A stretch of 33,268 bases of DNA. Origin: Actinomycetales bacterium. GTDB taxonomy: Bacteria; Actinomycetota; Actinomycetes; Actinomycetales; Dermatophilaceae. Position 1 is the stretch's first letter; every line of letters starts with the position of its first letter. A program made the position numbers and the translations under genes. This document shows, one piece after another, positions 8,311 to 15,623 of this stretch. The notes beneath the pieces are model-generated. The model was not told where the DNA came from and made no database searches. It was given only the letters and a program-made list of their open reading frames with translations. The stretch covers positions 1 through 33,268 of the forward strand of contig JADJVI010000010.1 in assembly GCA_016710645.1 (NCBI GenBank), read 5' to 3'.

Positions 8311-9147
8311 TCAACCGGCGGTTCGCGCGAGGGCAGAGATGTCGGCGAGCTCGGCGCGCTCGGCGATGACCTGCCACACTCCGGGGCTGACCTCAGTGGC
8401 GCCCACCGCTCGCGCACGGTCGGGCTCAGGGTCCGGCAGGAGCAATCGCACGCTGCCACCATCGCTGTCCAGCACACGCACGGGCTCGTCGCGCCATCGC
8501 CCGATGAGGTCCAGCTCGAAGATCTCATCCACCTCGGCCCGCGGGACGACGGCCTGCCAGACGCCCGGCGCAACCTGAGCCATCCCGGGGTGCTCGGCCC
8601 GGGACAGGAGTTCGACGCCATCGGCGGTCAGTGCGGCGAGGAACTCGCCGCCGCGCCATCGGGCTCGCGGACCGAACAGACCACGCGGCGGTCGGTAGCC
8701 CTTGGCACCCTCCCACCCGCGCGCCAGACCTCGATAAGCCGCTTCGCCGAAGGGCGCAGCCCCGTCGGAGTGCAGGCGCCAGACGACTGCCCCGATCGGG
8801 ACTCGGGTCAGCTCGAGCCACCACACGGGGGCGACGTCGTGGGCCAGCCGCAGGAAGCCCGAGGGAAAGCTCGGCCGGTCGGGTCCGCGGCGCTCGGTCG
8901 GGTTGACCAAGCGCATGAGCGGCACCTGGGGAAAGACCATGAGGTATGCCGTGCCGCCAGGCCCGGTGAAATCGGCCAGGTCCTCGGCGTCGAAGGCGCG
9001 GCGGATCTCGTCGGCGTTCGTGACGGCTTGCAGGGCAGCGAACGGAGCGACGTGACCGACGAGGGTCGTCGAACTCTCGGAGCCGATGGCGTTCACTTGG
9101 GGCATCGTCAGCAAGGTCGCGAAGAGGGCCGCGGGCTGCTCAGTCAT
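8311..9147 (-). CDS. Unassigned 278-aa protein with two C-terminal repeat domains; immunity candidate
   Basis: Start ATG 9147 has GGAAGG 5 nt upstream. The N-terminal ~165 residues are rich in Trp, Pro and Arg (AYLMVFPQVPLMRLVNP, WWLELTRVPIGAVVWRL, GLFGPRARW) and match no family I know. The last ~110 residues hold two tandem copies of a small domain. Copy 1 ends in VAPGVWQAVVPRAEVDEIFE. Copy 2 starts PVRVLDSDGGSVRLLL and ends in VSPGVWQVIAERAELADI. The neighbouring 132-aa protein appears to carry two related copies. There is no signal peptide or transmembrane segment, so it is probably cytoplasmic. Its position directly downstream of a toxin candidate suggests an immunity or toxin-binding role, which is inference. 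Confidence 0.6.
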   Translation of the reverse strand: MTEQPAALFATLLTMPQVNAIGSESSTTLVGHVAPFAALQAVTNADEIRRAFDAEDLADFTGPGGTAYLMVFPQVPLMRLVNPTERRGPDRPSFPSGFLRLAHDVAPVWWLELTRVPIGAVVWRLHSDGAAPFGEAAYRGLARGWEGAKGYRPPRGLFGPRARWRGGEFLAALTADGVELLSRAEHPGMAQVAPGVWQAVVPRAEVDEIFELDLIGRWRDEPVRVLDSDGGSVRLLLPDPEPDRARAVGATEVSPGVWQVIAERAELADISALARTAG

Positions 9148-9204
9148 GCCAACCTTCCGTTCTCAGCGGTCGGCGCGTGAGCGCGACCGATGGTCTTTGC
9201 CGCC

Positions 9205-9603
9205 TCAGTGCCGGGCACGGGGATACTCCCGCACGTCTTCGTGGATGTCGGTCAGGGCCGTCCGCGGAATGCGGACCAGGGCCGTCCCGTCTGCCCGGTC
9301 GTAGCTGCCGAGGTACTCCTCGATCCACGGCTGGTACTCGAACAACTGGACCTCGACCTCGTCCCCGTGCCACTCCAGCACTTGGACGGGGCTGCCGAAG
9401 GCCATCCCTAGCGTCCGGATCCGCTGGATGGGCTGCAGGCGCTCGGCCGGGACCCACCGGTCGGTCGTCCCCGCGATGAGGTAGTCGCTGCCGCGGGAGC
9501 GGTGGAGGCGGACCGGCATACCGTCGAGCACTCCGTACATCCCGTTTCGCGGGGTGGCAGGGCTGGCAGCCGACGGCGGCGAGGCTGGGGTGGGAGCGGT
9601 CAT
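9205..9603 (-). CDS. Unassigned 132-aa protein, first immunity candidate next to the toxin
   Basis: The ATG at 9603 overlaps the toxin stop by ATGA, the coupling expected of a toxin and its immunity protein. After a Pro/Ala/Ser-rich start of ~18 residues come two beta-rich repeats. The first runs GMYGVLDGMPVRLHRSRGSD to WVPAERLQPI. The second runs PVQVLEWHGDEVEVQLFEY to ALVRIPRTALTDIHED. The pattern 'PV-x-VL, acidic/Gly turn, alternating Val/Leu strand, (V/I)PR-x-x-L-x-DI' recurs in the next gene (8311-9147). The predicted product is acidic and soluble, without membrane segments. An SH3-like barrel would fit the strand pattern, but I cannot verify that. The immunity role is inferred from position only. 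Confidence 0.6.
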   Translation of the reverse strand: MTAPTPASPPSAASPATPRNGMYGVLDGMPVRLHRSRGSDYLIAGTTDRWVPAERLQPIQRIRTLGMAFGSPVQVLEWHGDEVEVQLFEYQPWIEEYLGSYDRADGTALVRIPRTALTDIHEDVREYPRARH

Positions 9604-11114
9604 CGCACCTTCACCCAACCGCCGTCGCGCAGCACGCCGACGAGGCGCTCGGTGCCACTCTTGGTGAACTCCCACATCTCGGCCCCGGCGCGCATGGTCG
9701 TCGACTCGCCGGCGTAGTGCACCTTGTATTCGGGCACGACATTGTCGGCCGACCCGGTGAATCCGTTACCCGTAAACGGCAGCTTGTCGGTGGCGGTGCC
9801 CCCCATGACCGGTGATTTCGGGATGTCGTAGACCGCGTTGTCGGACTGGTAGCGAATGACCCGGATGGTCTCGTCACGTGCCCGGAATTCGGTGTCCTTG
9901 TAGTCCAGGCGGAGGTTGTCGAAGACCTCCCGCGGTGTGCCGATGTGCACCGTGTCGGGGGCGTGGGTGACGAACCCTCGCACCTCGTCCGGTGCTGGGC
10001 CCTTGGGTAGCGTGACGTTGTCGAGGTAGGCCTGCGCCTGGTCGTGTGGCAGGGCCTTCTGGAAGACAGCATCGGGATCACCGGTGACCATGCGACGACG
10101 GATCTCGGTCAGCAGGTCTGCCTCGGTCGGCGTCAGCGTCCCGACCGGCTTGTTGATGACGTCAACCAACTGATCGCGGGTCCACGGGGGATCGACCCCG
10201 TGGCTGCGGAAGAGATCGCTGTCGTGCAGCGAGTCGTTGACCGAATGCCATGACGCATCGCGGGTGTCGATCTGCTCACTGGCGTGCCGAGTCGTATGAG
10301 GAGTGCCGTCATCCATCGAGTAGGTCCGCCCCGGCGGCGGGTCCACGTCGCGCGGGTGGCCACCACCGCCGAGGTTCTTGAACGCCGAGCGCACCTCGCG
10401 CATGAGGTCGTCGAGCTTGGTCAGCAGGGTGTCGAGCTTGCCGATCGACCGGATGAGTCCGGTGACCTTGGCGCTGATCTTGGCTGAGAGGGCAGCCGCC
10501 CGCTCGGACACGACGGTGATCGCATAGGGGATGCCGACGCCGGTGGCCGCCCAGGCCAGGGCCGAGGTGCAGGACCCGATGACCTGCGAGATGGTGTCGC
10601 GCACGAGGTCGTGGACGACCTGCACGAGCGTCGACACGAGCTGCAGCCCCCCGGCGATCGCCGAACCCAGGGTGCCGAGGGACCCGACGGCCCGGGCGAG
10701 GCGGTCGGCCTGTTGCTGGTATGCCGTGACCGCCTCGCCATACATCCCGGCCAGGTCAGCCGACACCCGATAGGCGAGGAACTGGGCCTGCTCCTGCAGC
10801 GCTCCGGCTGCATTGGCCCACGTCTGGGCGAACCCGATCACTCGGCCGGCGTCTCCGGTGAGGTCGTTGAGCCAGGACTTGAGCGGGTCGATGTGGTCCA
10901 GGACCCAACCGACGCCCCACGCGATGAGGGTGCCGAGCGGGTCGATCGCGGTGGCGACGGCATCCATGGCCGTGCCGACTCCGGCCAGCGCGGCGTCGAC
11001 CCAGTTGCCCTCGTGGACGGCGCTCGAGAGGGTGACGATGTCGTCGATGAGGCCGGTGCCCGACGTGGCAGTGGCCGTGTCGACTCGGCCGGCGACCAGG
11101 GCATTGGTGCTCAT
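9600..11114 (-). CDS. Putative type VII-secreted polymorphic toxin with unassigned C-terminal domain
   Basis: The 504-aa protein starts at ATG 11114, overlapping the upstream stop by ATGA. Residues 1-245 are almost wholly helical and Ala/Val/Leu-rich, like the N-terminal trafficking regions of WXG/LXG-type toxins (for example VSADLAGMYGEAVTAYQQQADRLARAVGSLG). Residues 246-290 form a Gly/Pro/Asp-rich hinge. Residues 290-504 are a compact polar C-terminal domain with HSVNDSLHDSDLF, TIRVIRYQSDNAVYDIPKS, LPFTGNGFTGSADNVVPEY and a final AEMWEFTKSGTERLVGVLR. This layout, an export-type N-terminus with a variable C-terminal domain and small genes directly after it, is that of a polymorphic toxin. 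I cannot name the C-terminal activity. An Arg...FTGNGFTGSA...ExxE order is reminiscent of ADP-ribosyltransferases, but this is weak. Confidence 0.65.
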   Translation of the reverse strand: MSTNALVAGRVDTATATSGTGLIDDIVTLSSAVHEGNWVDAALAGVGTAMDAVATAIDPLGTLIAWGVGWVLDHIDPLKSWLNDLTGDAGRVIGFAQTWANAAGALQEQAQFLAYRVSADLAGMYGEAVTAYQQQADRLARAVGSLGTLGSAIAGGLQLVSTLVQVVHDLVRDTISQVIGSCTSALAWAATGVGIPYAITVVSERAAALSAKISAKVTGLIRSIGKLDTLLTKLDDLMREVRSAFKNLGGGGHPRDVDPPPGRTYSMDDGTPHTTRHASEQIDTRDASWHSVNDSLHDSDLFRSHGVDPPWTRDQLVDVINKPVGTLTPTEADLLTEIRRRMVTGDPDAVFQKALPHDQAQAYLDNVTLPKGPAPDEVRGFVTHAPDTVHIGTPREVFDNLRLDYKDTEFRARDETIRVIRYQSDNAVYDIPKSPVMGGTATDKLPFTGNGFTGSADNVVPEYKVHYAGESTTMRAGAEMWEFTKSGTERLVGVLRDGGWVKVR

Positions 11115-11443
11115 TGCGGGCCGAGTTTCGTCGAGTAGTCGCGCCGAGTGGCACGGTAGGTCCGGACGGCCTGCTGCTCGGACGCCTCGTAGTTGCCGGC
11201 CATGCTGCGCACATTGCGAGACAGCGCGTCGAGTTCGTCGGCCAGATGCCCGATCGCGAGCATCGCTCCACCACAGACCAACCCGACAGGCAGGGCGATG
11301 GGGGAGCACAGCACCCCGAAGGCACTCCCGTCGATGGTCGTCTCGGCGGCGGACGCCGCCTGGTGGACGCCAGCGGCACACTCGGCAACCCGGCCGCTGT
11401 GCTCACGGAGGGCGCCCGCGTCGATCCCGAACTCGGTGCTCAT
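11111..11443 (-). CDS. EspC/DUF2580-like small secreted helical protein (type VII secretion target)
   Basis: A 110-aa protein whose ATG overlaps the previous stop by ATGA, and whose own stop overlaps the toxin start in the same way. It opens MSTEFGIDAGALREHSGRV, typical of the ESX-secreted EspC/DUF2580 group. A hydrophobic stretch at about 43-67 (AFGVLCSPIALPVGLVCGG) is followed by a second helix, then NYEASE near residues 84-89, which matches the YxxxD/E export signal of type VII substrates. Family members are thought to accompany larger secreted partners. Here it probably co-exports or chaperones the toxin candidate. No ESX machinery genes (eccB, eccC and so on) lie in the window, so secretion would depend on a system encoded elsewhere. 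Confidence 0.68.
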   Translation of the reverse strand: MSTEFGIDAGALREHSGRVAECAAGVHQAASAAETTIDGSAFGVLCSPIALPVGLVCGGAMLAIGHLADELDALSRNVRSMAGNYEASEQQAVRTYRATRRDYSTKLGPQ

Positions 11444-11856
11444 CCGAGCACCTGTCCAGGACGACCTGAGAAGGGGTTCTTCGGGTCGATGTCGGGCGTG
11501 ACCCCGAATCGTTTGCTCAAGTCGGCGACCATGAGGTGGGTCACCTCGCCGTCGCGGCCGAACTCCGCCACGGCTGAGCGGCCGGTCTCGTCGGCAACCG
11601 CCTGCTTGGCCGCGGTGATGGCCGCGAGGATGGCACCTGAGAGCGCGGCGGGACCGCCTTCCAGGGCCGCGTCGGTGAGGTGCAGCGACGTGACCACGCC
11701 AGCGTTGTTGACCGACACGCGCACCGCTCCACGCAGGGCCGTGCCCTCACCGGTGACCTGCTCGATGCGTCCGGCCCACGCTTTCATCCGGTCGGCGTGG
11801 GCCTGCGCCGCCCTGACCTGATCCTCGATCCGGCGGGTCATTCCTTCGACATCCAT
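11440..11856 (-). CDS. YbaB/EbfC-like protein, first gene of the type VII toxin cassette
   Basis: A 138-aa protein beginning MDVEGMTRRIEDQV. A long amphipathic helix (residues ~5-40) leads into a beta strand region (GAVRVSVNNAGVVTSLHLTD) and an Ala-rich helix (SGAILAAITAAKQAVADETG). This helix-sheet-helix order is that of the YbaB/EbfC fold. Actinobacterial ESX loci often carry such paralogues next to WXG/EspC-like genes, where they appear to act in secretion rather than as nucleoid proteins. The C-terminal ~30 residues (DLSKRFGVTPDIDPKNPFSG) are polar and probably flexible. It overlaps the next gene by ATGA. It faces gatC across 231 bp that hold a large inverted repeat, where the cassette promoter must lie. 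Confidence 0.65.
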   Translation of the reverse strand: MDVEGMTRRIEDQVRAAQAHADRMKAWAGRIEQVTGEGTALRGAVRVSVNNAGVVTSLHLTDAALEGGPAALSGAILAAITAAKQAVADETGRSAVAEFGRDGEVTHLMVADLSKRFGVTPDIDPKNPFSGRPGQVLG

Positions 11857-11958
11857 GACGTGCCCCTACCACGGTGGACAGCAGAAACGATGAACTCTCG
11901 ACGTCGGGACCCAGGCAGAGCCCGCGAACACCGACGCGACCCGGTCATCCTGACACAC

Positions 11959-12012
11959 CGGCATACCGGCATACCGGTATCCCGTGCGCTGGACCGGTAT
12001 GCCGGTATGCCG
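11959..12012. repeat. Perfect 20-bp inverted repeat built from four copies of CGGCATAC/GTATGCCG
   Basis: The left arm, 11959-11978, is two head-to-tail CGGCATAC units plus CGGT. The right arm, 11993-12012, is the exact reverse complement. They are separated by 14 bases (11979-11992). It lies between the divergent toxin cassette (first codon ends at 11856) and gatC (12088). It could be an operator for either side, a cruciform or REP-like element, or a cassette boundary mark. There is no T-tract, and the flanking genes diverge, so a terminator role is unlikely. Confidence 0.95.
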
Positions 12013-12087
12013 CCCACCGCGACCGGTGCCGGGCCCACCTCGCCGAGTCGCGCAGTCCCCTCGCGGGCGCGCCAATAGGATGAAGCC

Positions 12088-12384
12088 ATGTCCTCACTCT
12101 CTCGGGCGGATGTGGCGCATTTGGCGTCACTGGCTCGTATCGACCTGTCCGAGGCCGAGCTCGACCGGATGCTGGGTGAGCTGACGGTCATCCTCGAAGC
12201 CGTCGCCACCGTCCAGCAGGCCCCCACCGACGGGGTCGAGCCAATGAGTCACCCGATGCCGTTGACCAATGTCACCCGTCCCGACGAGGTCGTTCCCGGC
12301 TTGACTGCCGAGCAAGCCCTCTCTGGAGCGCCCGAGGCCGAGTCCCAACGCTTCTCCGTTCCCCGGATCCTCGACGAGGACTGA
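12088..12384 (+). CDS. gatC: Asp/Glu-tRNA(Asn/Gln) amidotransferase subunit GatC
   Basis: GatC is the small belt-like subunit that holds GatA and GatB together in the amidotransferase converting misacylated Glu-tRNA(Gln) or Asp-tRNA(Asn). The 98-aa protein has the family pattern SRADVAHLASLARIDLSEAEL at the N-terminus, TVILEAVATVQQ in the middle, the GVEPMSHPMPLTNVTRPDEV wrap and the C-terminal FSVPRILDE. The length is normal. ATG 12088 is preceded by AGGA at about 8 nt. It starts the gatCAB operon, with gatA 86 nt downstream. Confidence 0.96.
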   Translation: MSSLSRADVAHLASLARIDLSEAELDRMLGELTVILEAVATVQQAPTDGVEPMSHPMPLTNVTRPDEVVPGLTAEQALSGAPEAESQRFSVPRILDED

Positions 12385-12470
12385 CCGACCCGTGCCGGTG
12401 GCCGCCCACCCTCCCCGGCCGCACGGCATACCCCCGCTCCGCTCCCTGGAACCAACCGAAGGTCGCATCT

Positions 12471-13988
12471 GTGAACCACCTCACCCGGGCCAGCGCCGCT
12501 GAACTCGCCGACGCCCTCGGCCGCAAGGAAGTCAGCTCCGTCGAGGTGGTCCAGGCCCATCTCGACCAGATTGCCGCCGTTGACCATGCGGTCCACTCCT
12601 ACCTGCACGTCGACGCCGAGGGGGCGCTCGCGACCGCACGGGCCGTCGACGACGCGCGCGCCGATGGCGACTCCGACCTGCACGTCATGGCCGGCGTGCC
12701 GATCGCGGTCAAGGACGTCATGACGACCAAGGGGCTGCCGACGACGTGCGGCTCCAAGATTCTGCAGGGGTGGGTGCCGCCTTACGACTCGACGGTGGTT
12801 GCCAAGATCCGCGCGGCGGGCATGCCGATCCTCGGTAAGACCAACCTCGACGAGTTCGCCATGGGCTCCTCGACCGAGCACTCCGGCTATGGCCCGAGCC
12901 ACAACCCGTGGGACCTCGATCGGATCCCGGGCGGGTCCGGCGGCGGGTCCTCGTCGGTGCTCGCGTCCTTCCAGGCGCCGCTGGCCACGGGCACCGACAC
13001 CGGCGGTTCGATCCGCCAGCCGGCCGCAGTCACCGGCACGGTCGGCACCAAGCCCACCTATGGCGGGGTGTCTCGGTATGGCTTGGTGGCCCTGGCCAGC
13101 AGCCTCGACCAGGCCGGCCCGTGCGCCCGCACGGTGCTCGACACGGCCCTGTTGCACGCGGTGATGGGCGGCTACGACCCCAAGGACTCGACCTCGATCC
13201 ACGCGCCGATCCCGCCGGTGGTCCGCGCGGCACAGCGGGCCGATGTCACGGGCATGCGCATTGGCGTGGTCAAGCAGCTCACCGGAGCCGGCTACCAGGC
13301 CGGGGTGCAGCAGCGTTTCGACGAAGCGGTGGCCCTGCTCGTCGACGCGGGCGCATCGGTGGTCGAGGTCGACTGCCCCAACTTCGAGTACGCCCTCGCG
13401 GCCTACTACCTCATCCTCCCGAGCGAGGCCTCGTCCAACCTGGCCAAGTTCGACGCGATGCGCTACGGCATCCGGGTGCTGCCCCAAGGCATCGACGCCC
13501 CCAGCGCCGAGCAGGTCATGGCCGCCACCCGCGACGCCGGCTTCGGCGACGAGGTCAAGCGGCGGATCATCCTGGGCACCTATGCCCTGTCCTCGGGCTA
13601 CTACGACGCCTACTACGGCCAGGCCCAGAAGGTCCGCCGGCTCATCGCGCAGGACTTCGAGCGCGCCTTCCAGGTCGCCGACGTCCTCGTCTCGCCGACC
13701 GCGCCGACGACCGCCTTCAAGATCGGCGAGAAGCTCGACGACCCGATGGCGATGTATCTCAACGACGTCGCCACCATCCCCGCCAACCTCGCCGGCCTGC
13801 CGGGCATGTCGGTCCCCAGTGGGTTGGCTCCCGAGGATGGCCTGCCCACCGGGCTGCAGATCCTCGCCCCCGCGATGGCCGACGACCGCCTGTATGCCGT
13901 GGGTGCGGCTCTGGAGCGCGCTCTCGTCGCCCGCTGGGGCGGGCACCTGCTGGCCCAGGCCCCGGCCCTGCCGAGGAAGGAGGCCTGA
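12471..13988 (+). CDS. gatA: Asp/Glu-tRNA(Asn/Gln) amidotransferase subunit GatA
   Basis: GatA is the glutaminase subunit that releases ammonia from glutamine for transamidation on GatB. The 505-aa protein carries the amidase signature with the full Ser-cisSer-Lys triad: K81 in GVPIAVKDV, S156 in the GGSGGGSS loop and the nucleophile S180 in TDTGGSIRQPAA. This spacing is that of characterised GatA enzymes. The start is GTG at 12471, giving the usual MNHLTRASAAELADAL-type N-terminus. The stop is one base from the gatB start. A CGGCATAC copy sits in the gap before the gene. Confidence 0.97.
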   Translation: MNHLTRASAAELADALGRKEVSSVEVVQAHLDQIAAVDHAVHSYLHVDAEGALATARAVDDARADGDSDLHVMAGVPIAVKDVMTTKGLPTTCGSKILQGWVPPYDSTVVAKIRAAGMPILGKTNLDEFAMGSSTEHSGYGPSHNPWDLDRIPGGSGGGSSSVLASFQAPLATGTDTGGSIRQPAAVTGTVGTKPTYGGVSRYGLVALASSLDQAGPCARTVLDTALLHAVMGGYDPKDSTSIHAPIPPVVRAAQRADVTGMRIGVVKQLTGAGYQAGVQQRFDEAVALLVDAGASVVEVDCPNFEYALAAYYLILPSEASSNLAKFDAMRYGIRVLPQGIDAPSAEQVMAATRDAGFGDEVKRRIILGTYALSSGYYDAYYGQAQKVRRLIAQDFERAFQVADVLVSPTAPTTAFKIGEKLDDPMAMYLNDVATIPANLAGLPGMSVPSGLAPEDGLPTGLQILAPAMADDRLYAVGAALERALVARWGGHLLAQAPALPRKEA

Positions 13989-13989
13989 C

Positions 13990-15537
13990 ATGGCCGACAC
14001 CCAGACCACCGACGCGGTGCGCAGCTTCGAGGAGACCGTCACGGCATACGATCCCGTGCTGGGGCTGGAAGTCCACGTCGAACTCGGCACGGCCACCAAG
14101 ATGTTCTGCGGCTGCCCGACCGAGTTCGGCGCCGAGCCCAACACCCAGGTCTGCCCGGTGTGCCTCGGCCTGCCCGGCGCGCTGCCGGTCGTCAATGCGG
14201 TGGGCGTCGAGTCGGCGATCCGGATCGGCCTGGCGCTCAACTGCGAGATCGCGACGTGGTGTCGGTTCGCCCGGAAGAACTACTTCTACCCGGACATGCC
14301 GAAGAACTTCCAGACCAGCCAGTACGACGAGCCGATCGCCTTCAACGGCTGGCTCGACGTGCAGCTAGAGGACGGCTCGACCTACCGGGTGCCGATCGAA
14401 CGGGCGCACATGGAGGAGGACACCGGCAAGTCCACCCACGTCGGTGGATCGACCGGCCGCATCCATGGGGCGGACTACTCGCTGGTCGACTACAACCGGG
14501 CCGGCATCCCGCTCATCGAAATCGTCACCAAGCCGATGGTCGGGCTGGGGGAGCGGGCACCCGAGATTGCCAAGGCCTATGTCGCCACGCTGCGCGACCT
14601 GCTGCGGGCGCTGGGCGTCTCCGACGTCAAGATGGAGCAGGGCTCGCTGCGCTGCGACGCCAACGTCTCGCTGCGGGCCAAGGTCGGCGACGACCCCGGT
14701 GCCCCCGAGCAGCTCGAGGTCCCGTTCGGCACGCGCACCGAGACCAAGAACGTCAACTCGCTGCGCTCGGTCGAGCGGGCGGTGCGCTACGAGATGACCC
14801 GGCACGCCGCGGTGCTGTCCGACGGCGGATCGATTATCCAGGAGACCCGGCACTGGCACGAGGACACCGGCATCACGACCTCGGGTCGGGTCAAGTCCGA
14901 CGCCGAGGACTACCGCTACTTCCCCGAGCCCGACCTGGTGCCGATCGCGCCCGACCCGGCGTGGGTCGAGCAACTCCGTCAGACGCTGCCGGAGCCGCCC
15001 GCGCAGCGCCGCCGCCGCTTGCAGGAGACGTGGGGCTTCTCTGATCTGGAGATGCGCGACGTCGTCAACGCCGGTGCCGTCGAACTCATCGAAGCCACGG
15101 TCGCCGCCGGCGCCACTCCCGCTGGTGCCCGCAAATGGTGGGGCGGTGACCTGGCCCGCCAGGCCAATGCCGCCGGGGTTGAGCTGGCCGACATGGGGGT
15201 CACTCCCGCCGCGATTGCCGAACTCGACAAGCTCGTGCAGGCCGGTCGGCTCAACGACGCGCTCGCGCGTCAGGTGCTCGAGGGCGTGCTGGCAGGGGAG
15301 GGTATGCCGTCCGCCGTCGCCGATGCGCGTGGCCTGGTGCTGGTCCAGGACGACGCCGCGCTGGGTGCCGCCGTCGACGAGGTCTTGGCCGCCAACCCCG
15401 ACGTCGTGGAGAAGATCCGCGCCGGCAAGGTGCAGGCCGTCGGCGCGCTCATCGGCCAGGTCATGAAAGCGATGAAGGGCAAGGCCGACGCTGCTCGCAT
15501 CCGCGAACTCGTCCTGGAGAAGGTCGGTCAGGACTGA
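13990..15537 (+). CDS. gatB: Asp/Glu-tRNA(Asn/Gln) amidotransferase subunit GatB
   Basis: GatB binds the misacylated tRNA and activates its side chain with ATP before amidation. The 515-aa protein has the opening YDPVLGLEVHVELGTATKMFC and the zinc-binding cysteines of FCGCPTEF and VCPVCLGLPG. It then shows the kinase motifs FYPDMPKNFQTSQYD, DYNRAGIPLIEIVTKP and the strongly conserved GSLRCDANVSL and TRTETKNVNSL. A C-terminal YqeY-like tail domain ends the protein. The ATG at 13990 follows AGGAGG inside the end of gatA. A strong hairpin lies downstream at 15567-15604. Confidence 0.97.
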   Translation: MADTQTTDAVRSFEETVTAYDPVLGLEVHVELGTATKMFCGCPTEFGAEPNTQVCPVCLGLPGALPVVNAVGVESAIRIGLALNCEIATWCRFARKNYFYPDMPKNFQTSQYDEPIAFNGWLDVQLEDGSTYRVPIERAHMEEDTGKSTHVGGSTGRIHGADYSLVDYNRAGIPLIEIVTKPMVGLGERAPEIAKAYVATLRDLLRALGVSDVKMEQGSLRCDANVSLRAKVGDDPGAPEQLEVPFGTRTETKNVNSLRSVERAVRYEMTRHAAVLSDGGSIIQETRHWHEDTGITTSGRVKSDAEDYRYFPEPDLVPIAPDPAWVEQLRQTLPEPPAQRRRRLQETWGFSDLEMRDVVNAGAVELIEATVAAGATPAGARKWWGGDLARQANAAGVELADMGVTPAAIAELDKLVQAGRLNDALARQVLEGVLAGEGMPSAVADARGLVLVQDDAALGAAVDEVLAANPDVVEKIRAGKVQAVGALIGQVMKAMKGKADAARIRELVLEKVGQD

Positions 15538-15566
15538 CCCTCGCCCCTGCGAGGCTCAGCCACAGT

Positions 15567-15604
15567 GACGAAGGGGGCGGCCCGATCGGGCCGCCCCCTT
15601 CGTC
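15567..15604. terminator. Near-perfect 38-bp palindrome, probable bidirectional terminator
   Basis: The sequence from GACGAAGGGGGCGGCCC to its exact reverse complement is palindromic around GATC, giving a stem of about 17 bp with a tiny loop. It lies between the convergent gatB and DUF937 genes. The A-rich and T-rich flanks (GAAGG, CCTTCG) are short, so it would act mainly through stem strength, in either direction. Confidence 0.85.
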
Positions 15605-15623
15605 GTGTTGTCGAGCTGGCGGG

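Noticed and set aside
9600..11114. Tuberculosis-necrotizing-toxin (TNT) domain in the toxin C-terminus
   Set aside because: The characteristic TNT motif ending in a Gly-rich QPGGG-type segment is not present.
11959..12012. The large inverted repeat as a transcription terminator
   Set aside because: Both flanking genes point away from it and there is no T-tract.
12249..14240. 663-aa minus-strand open frame over gatC-gatA-gatB
   Set aside because: Antisense to well-conserved gat genes, with the His/Arg/Gly-rich composition typical of shadow frames.
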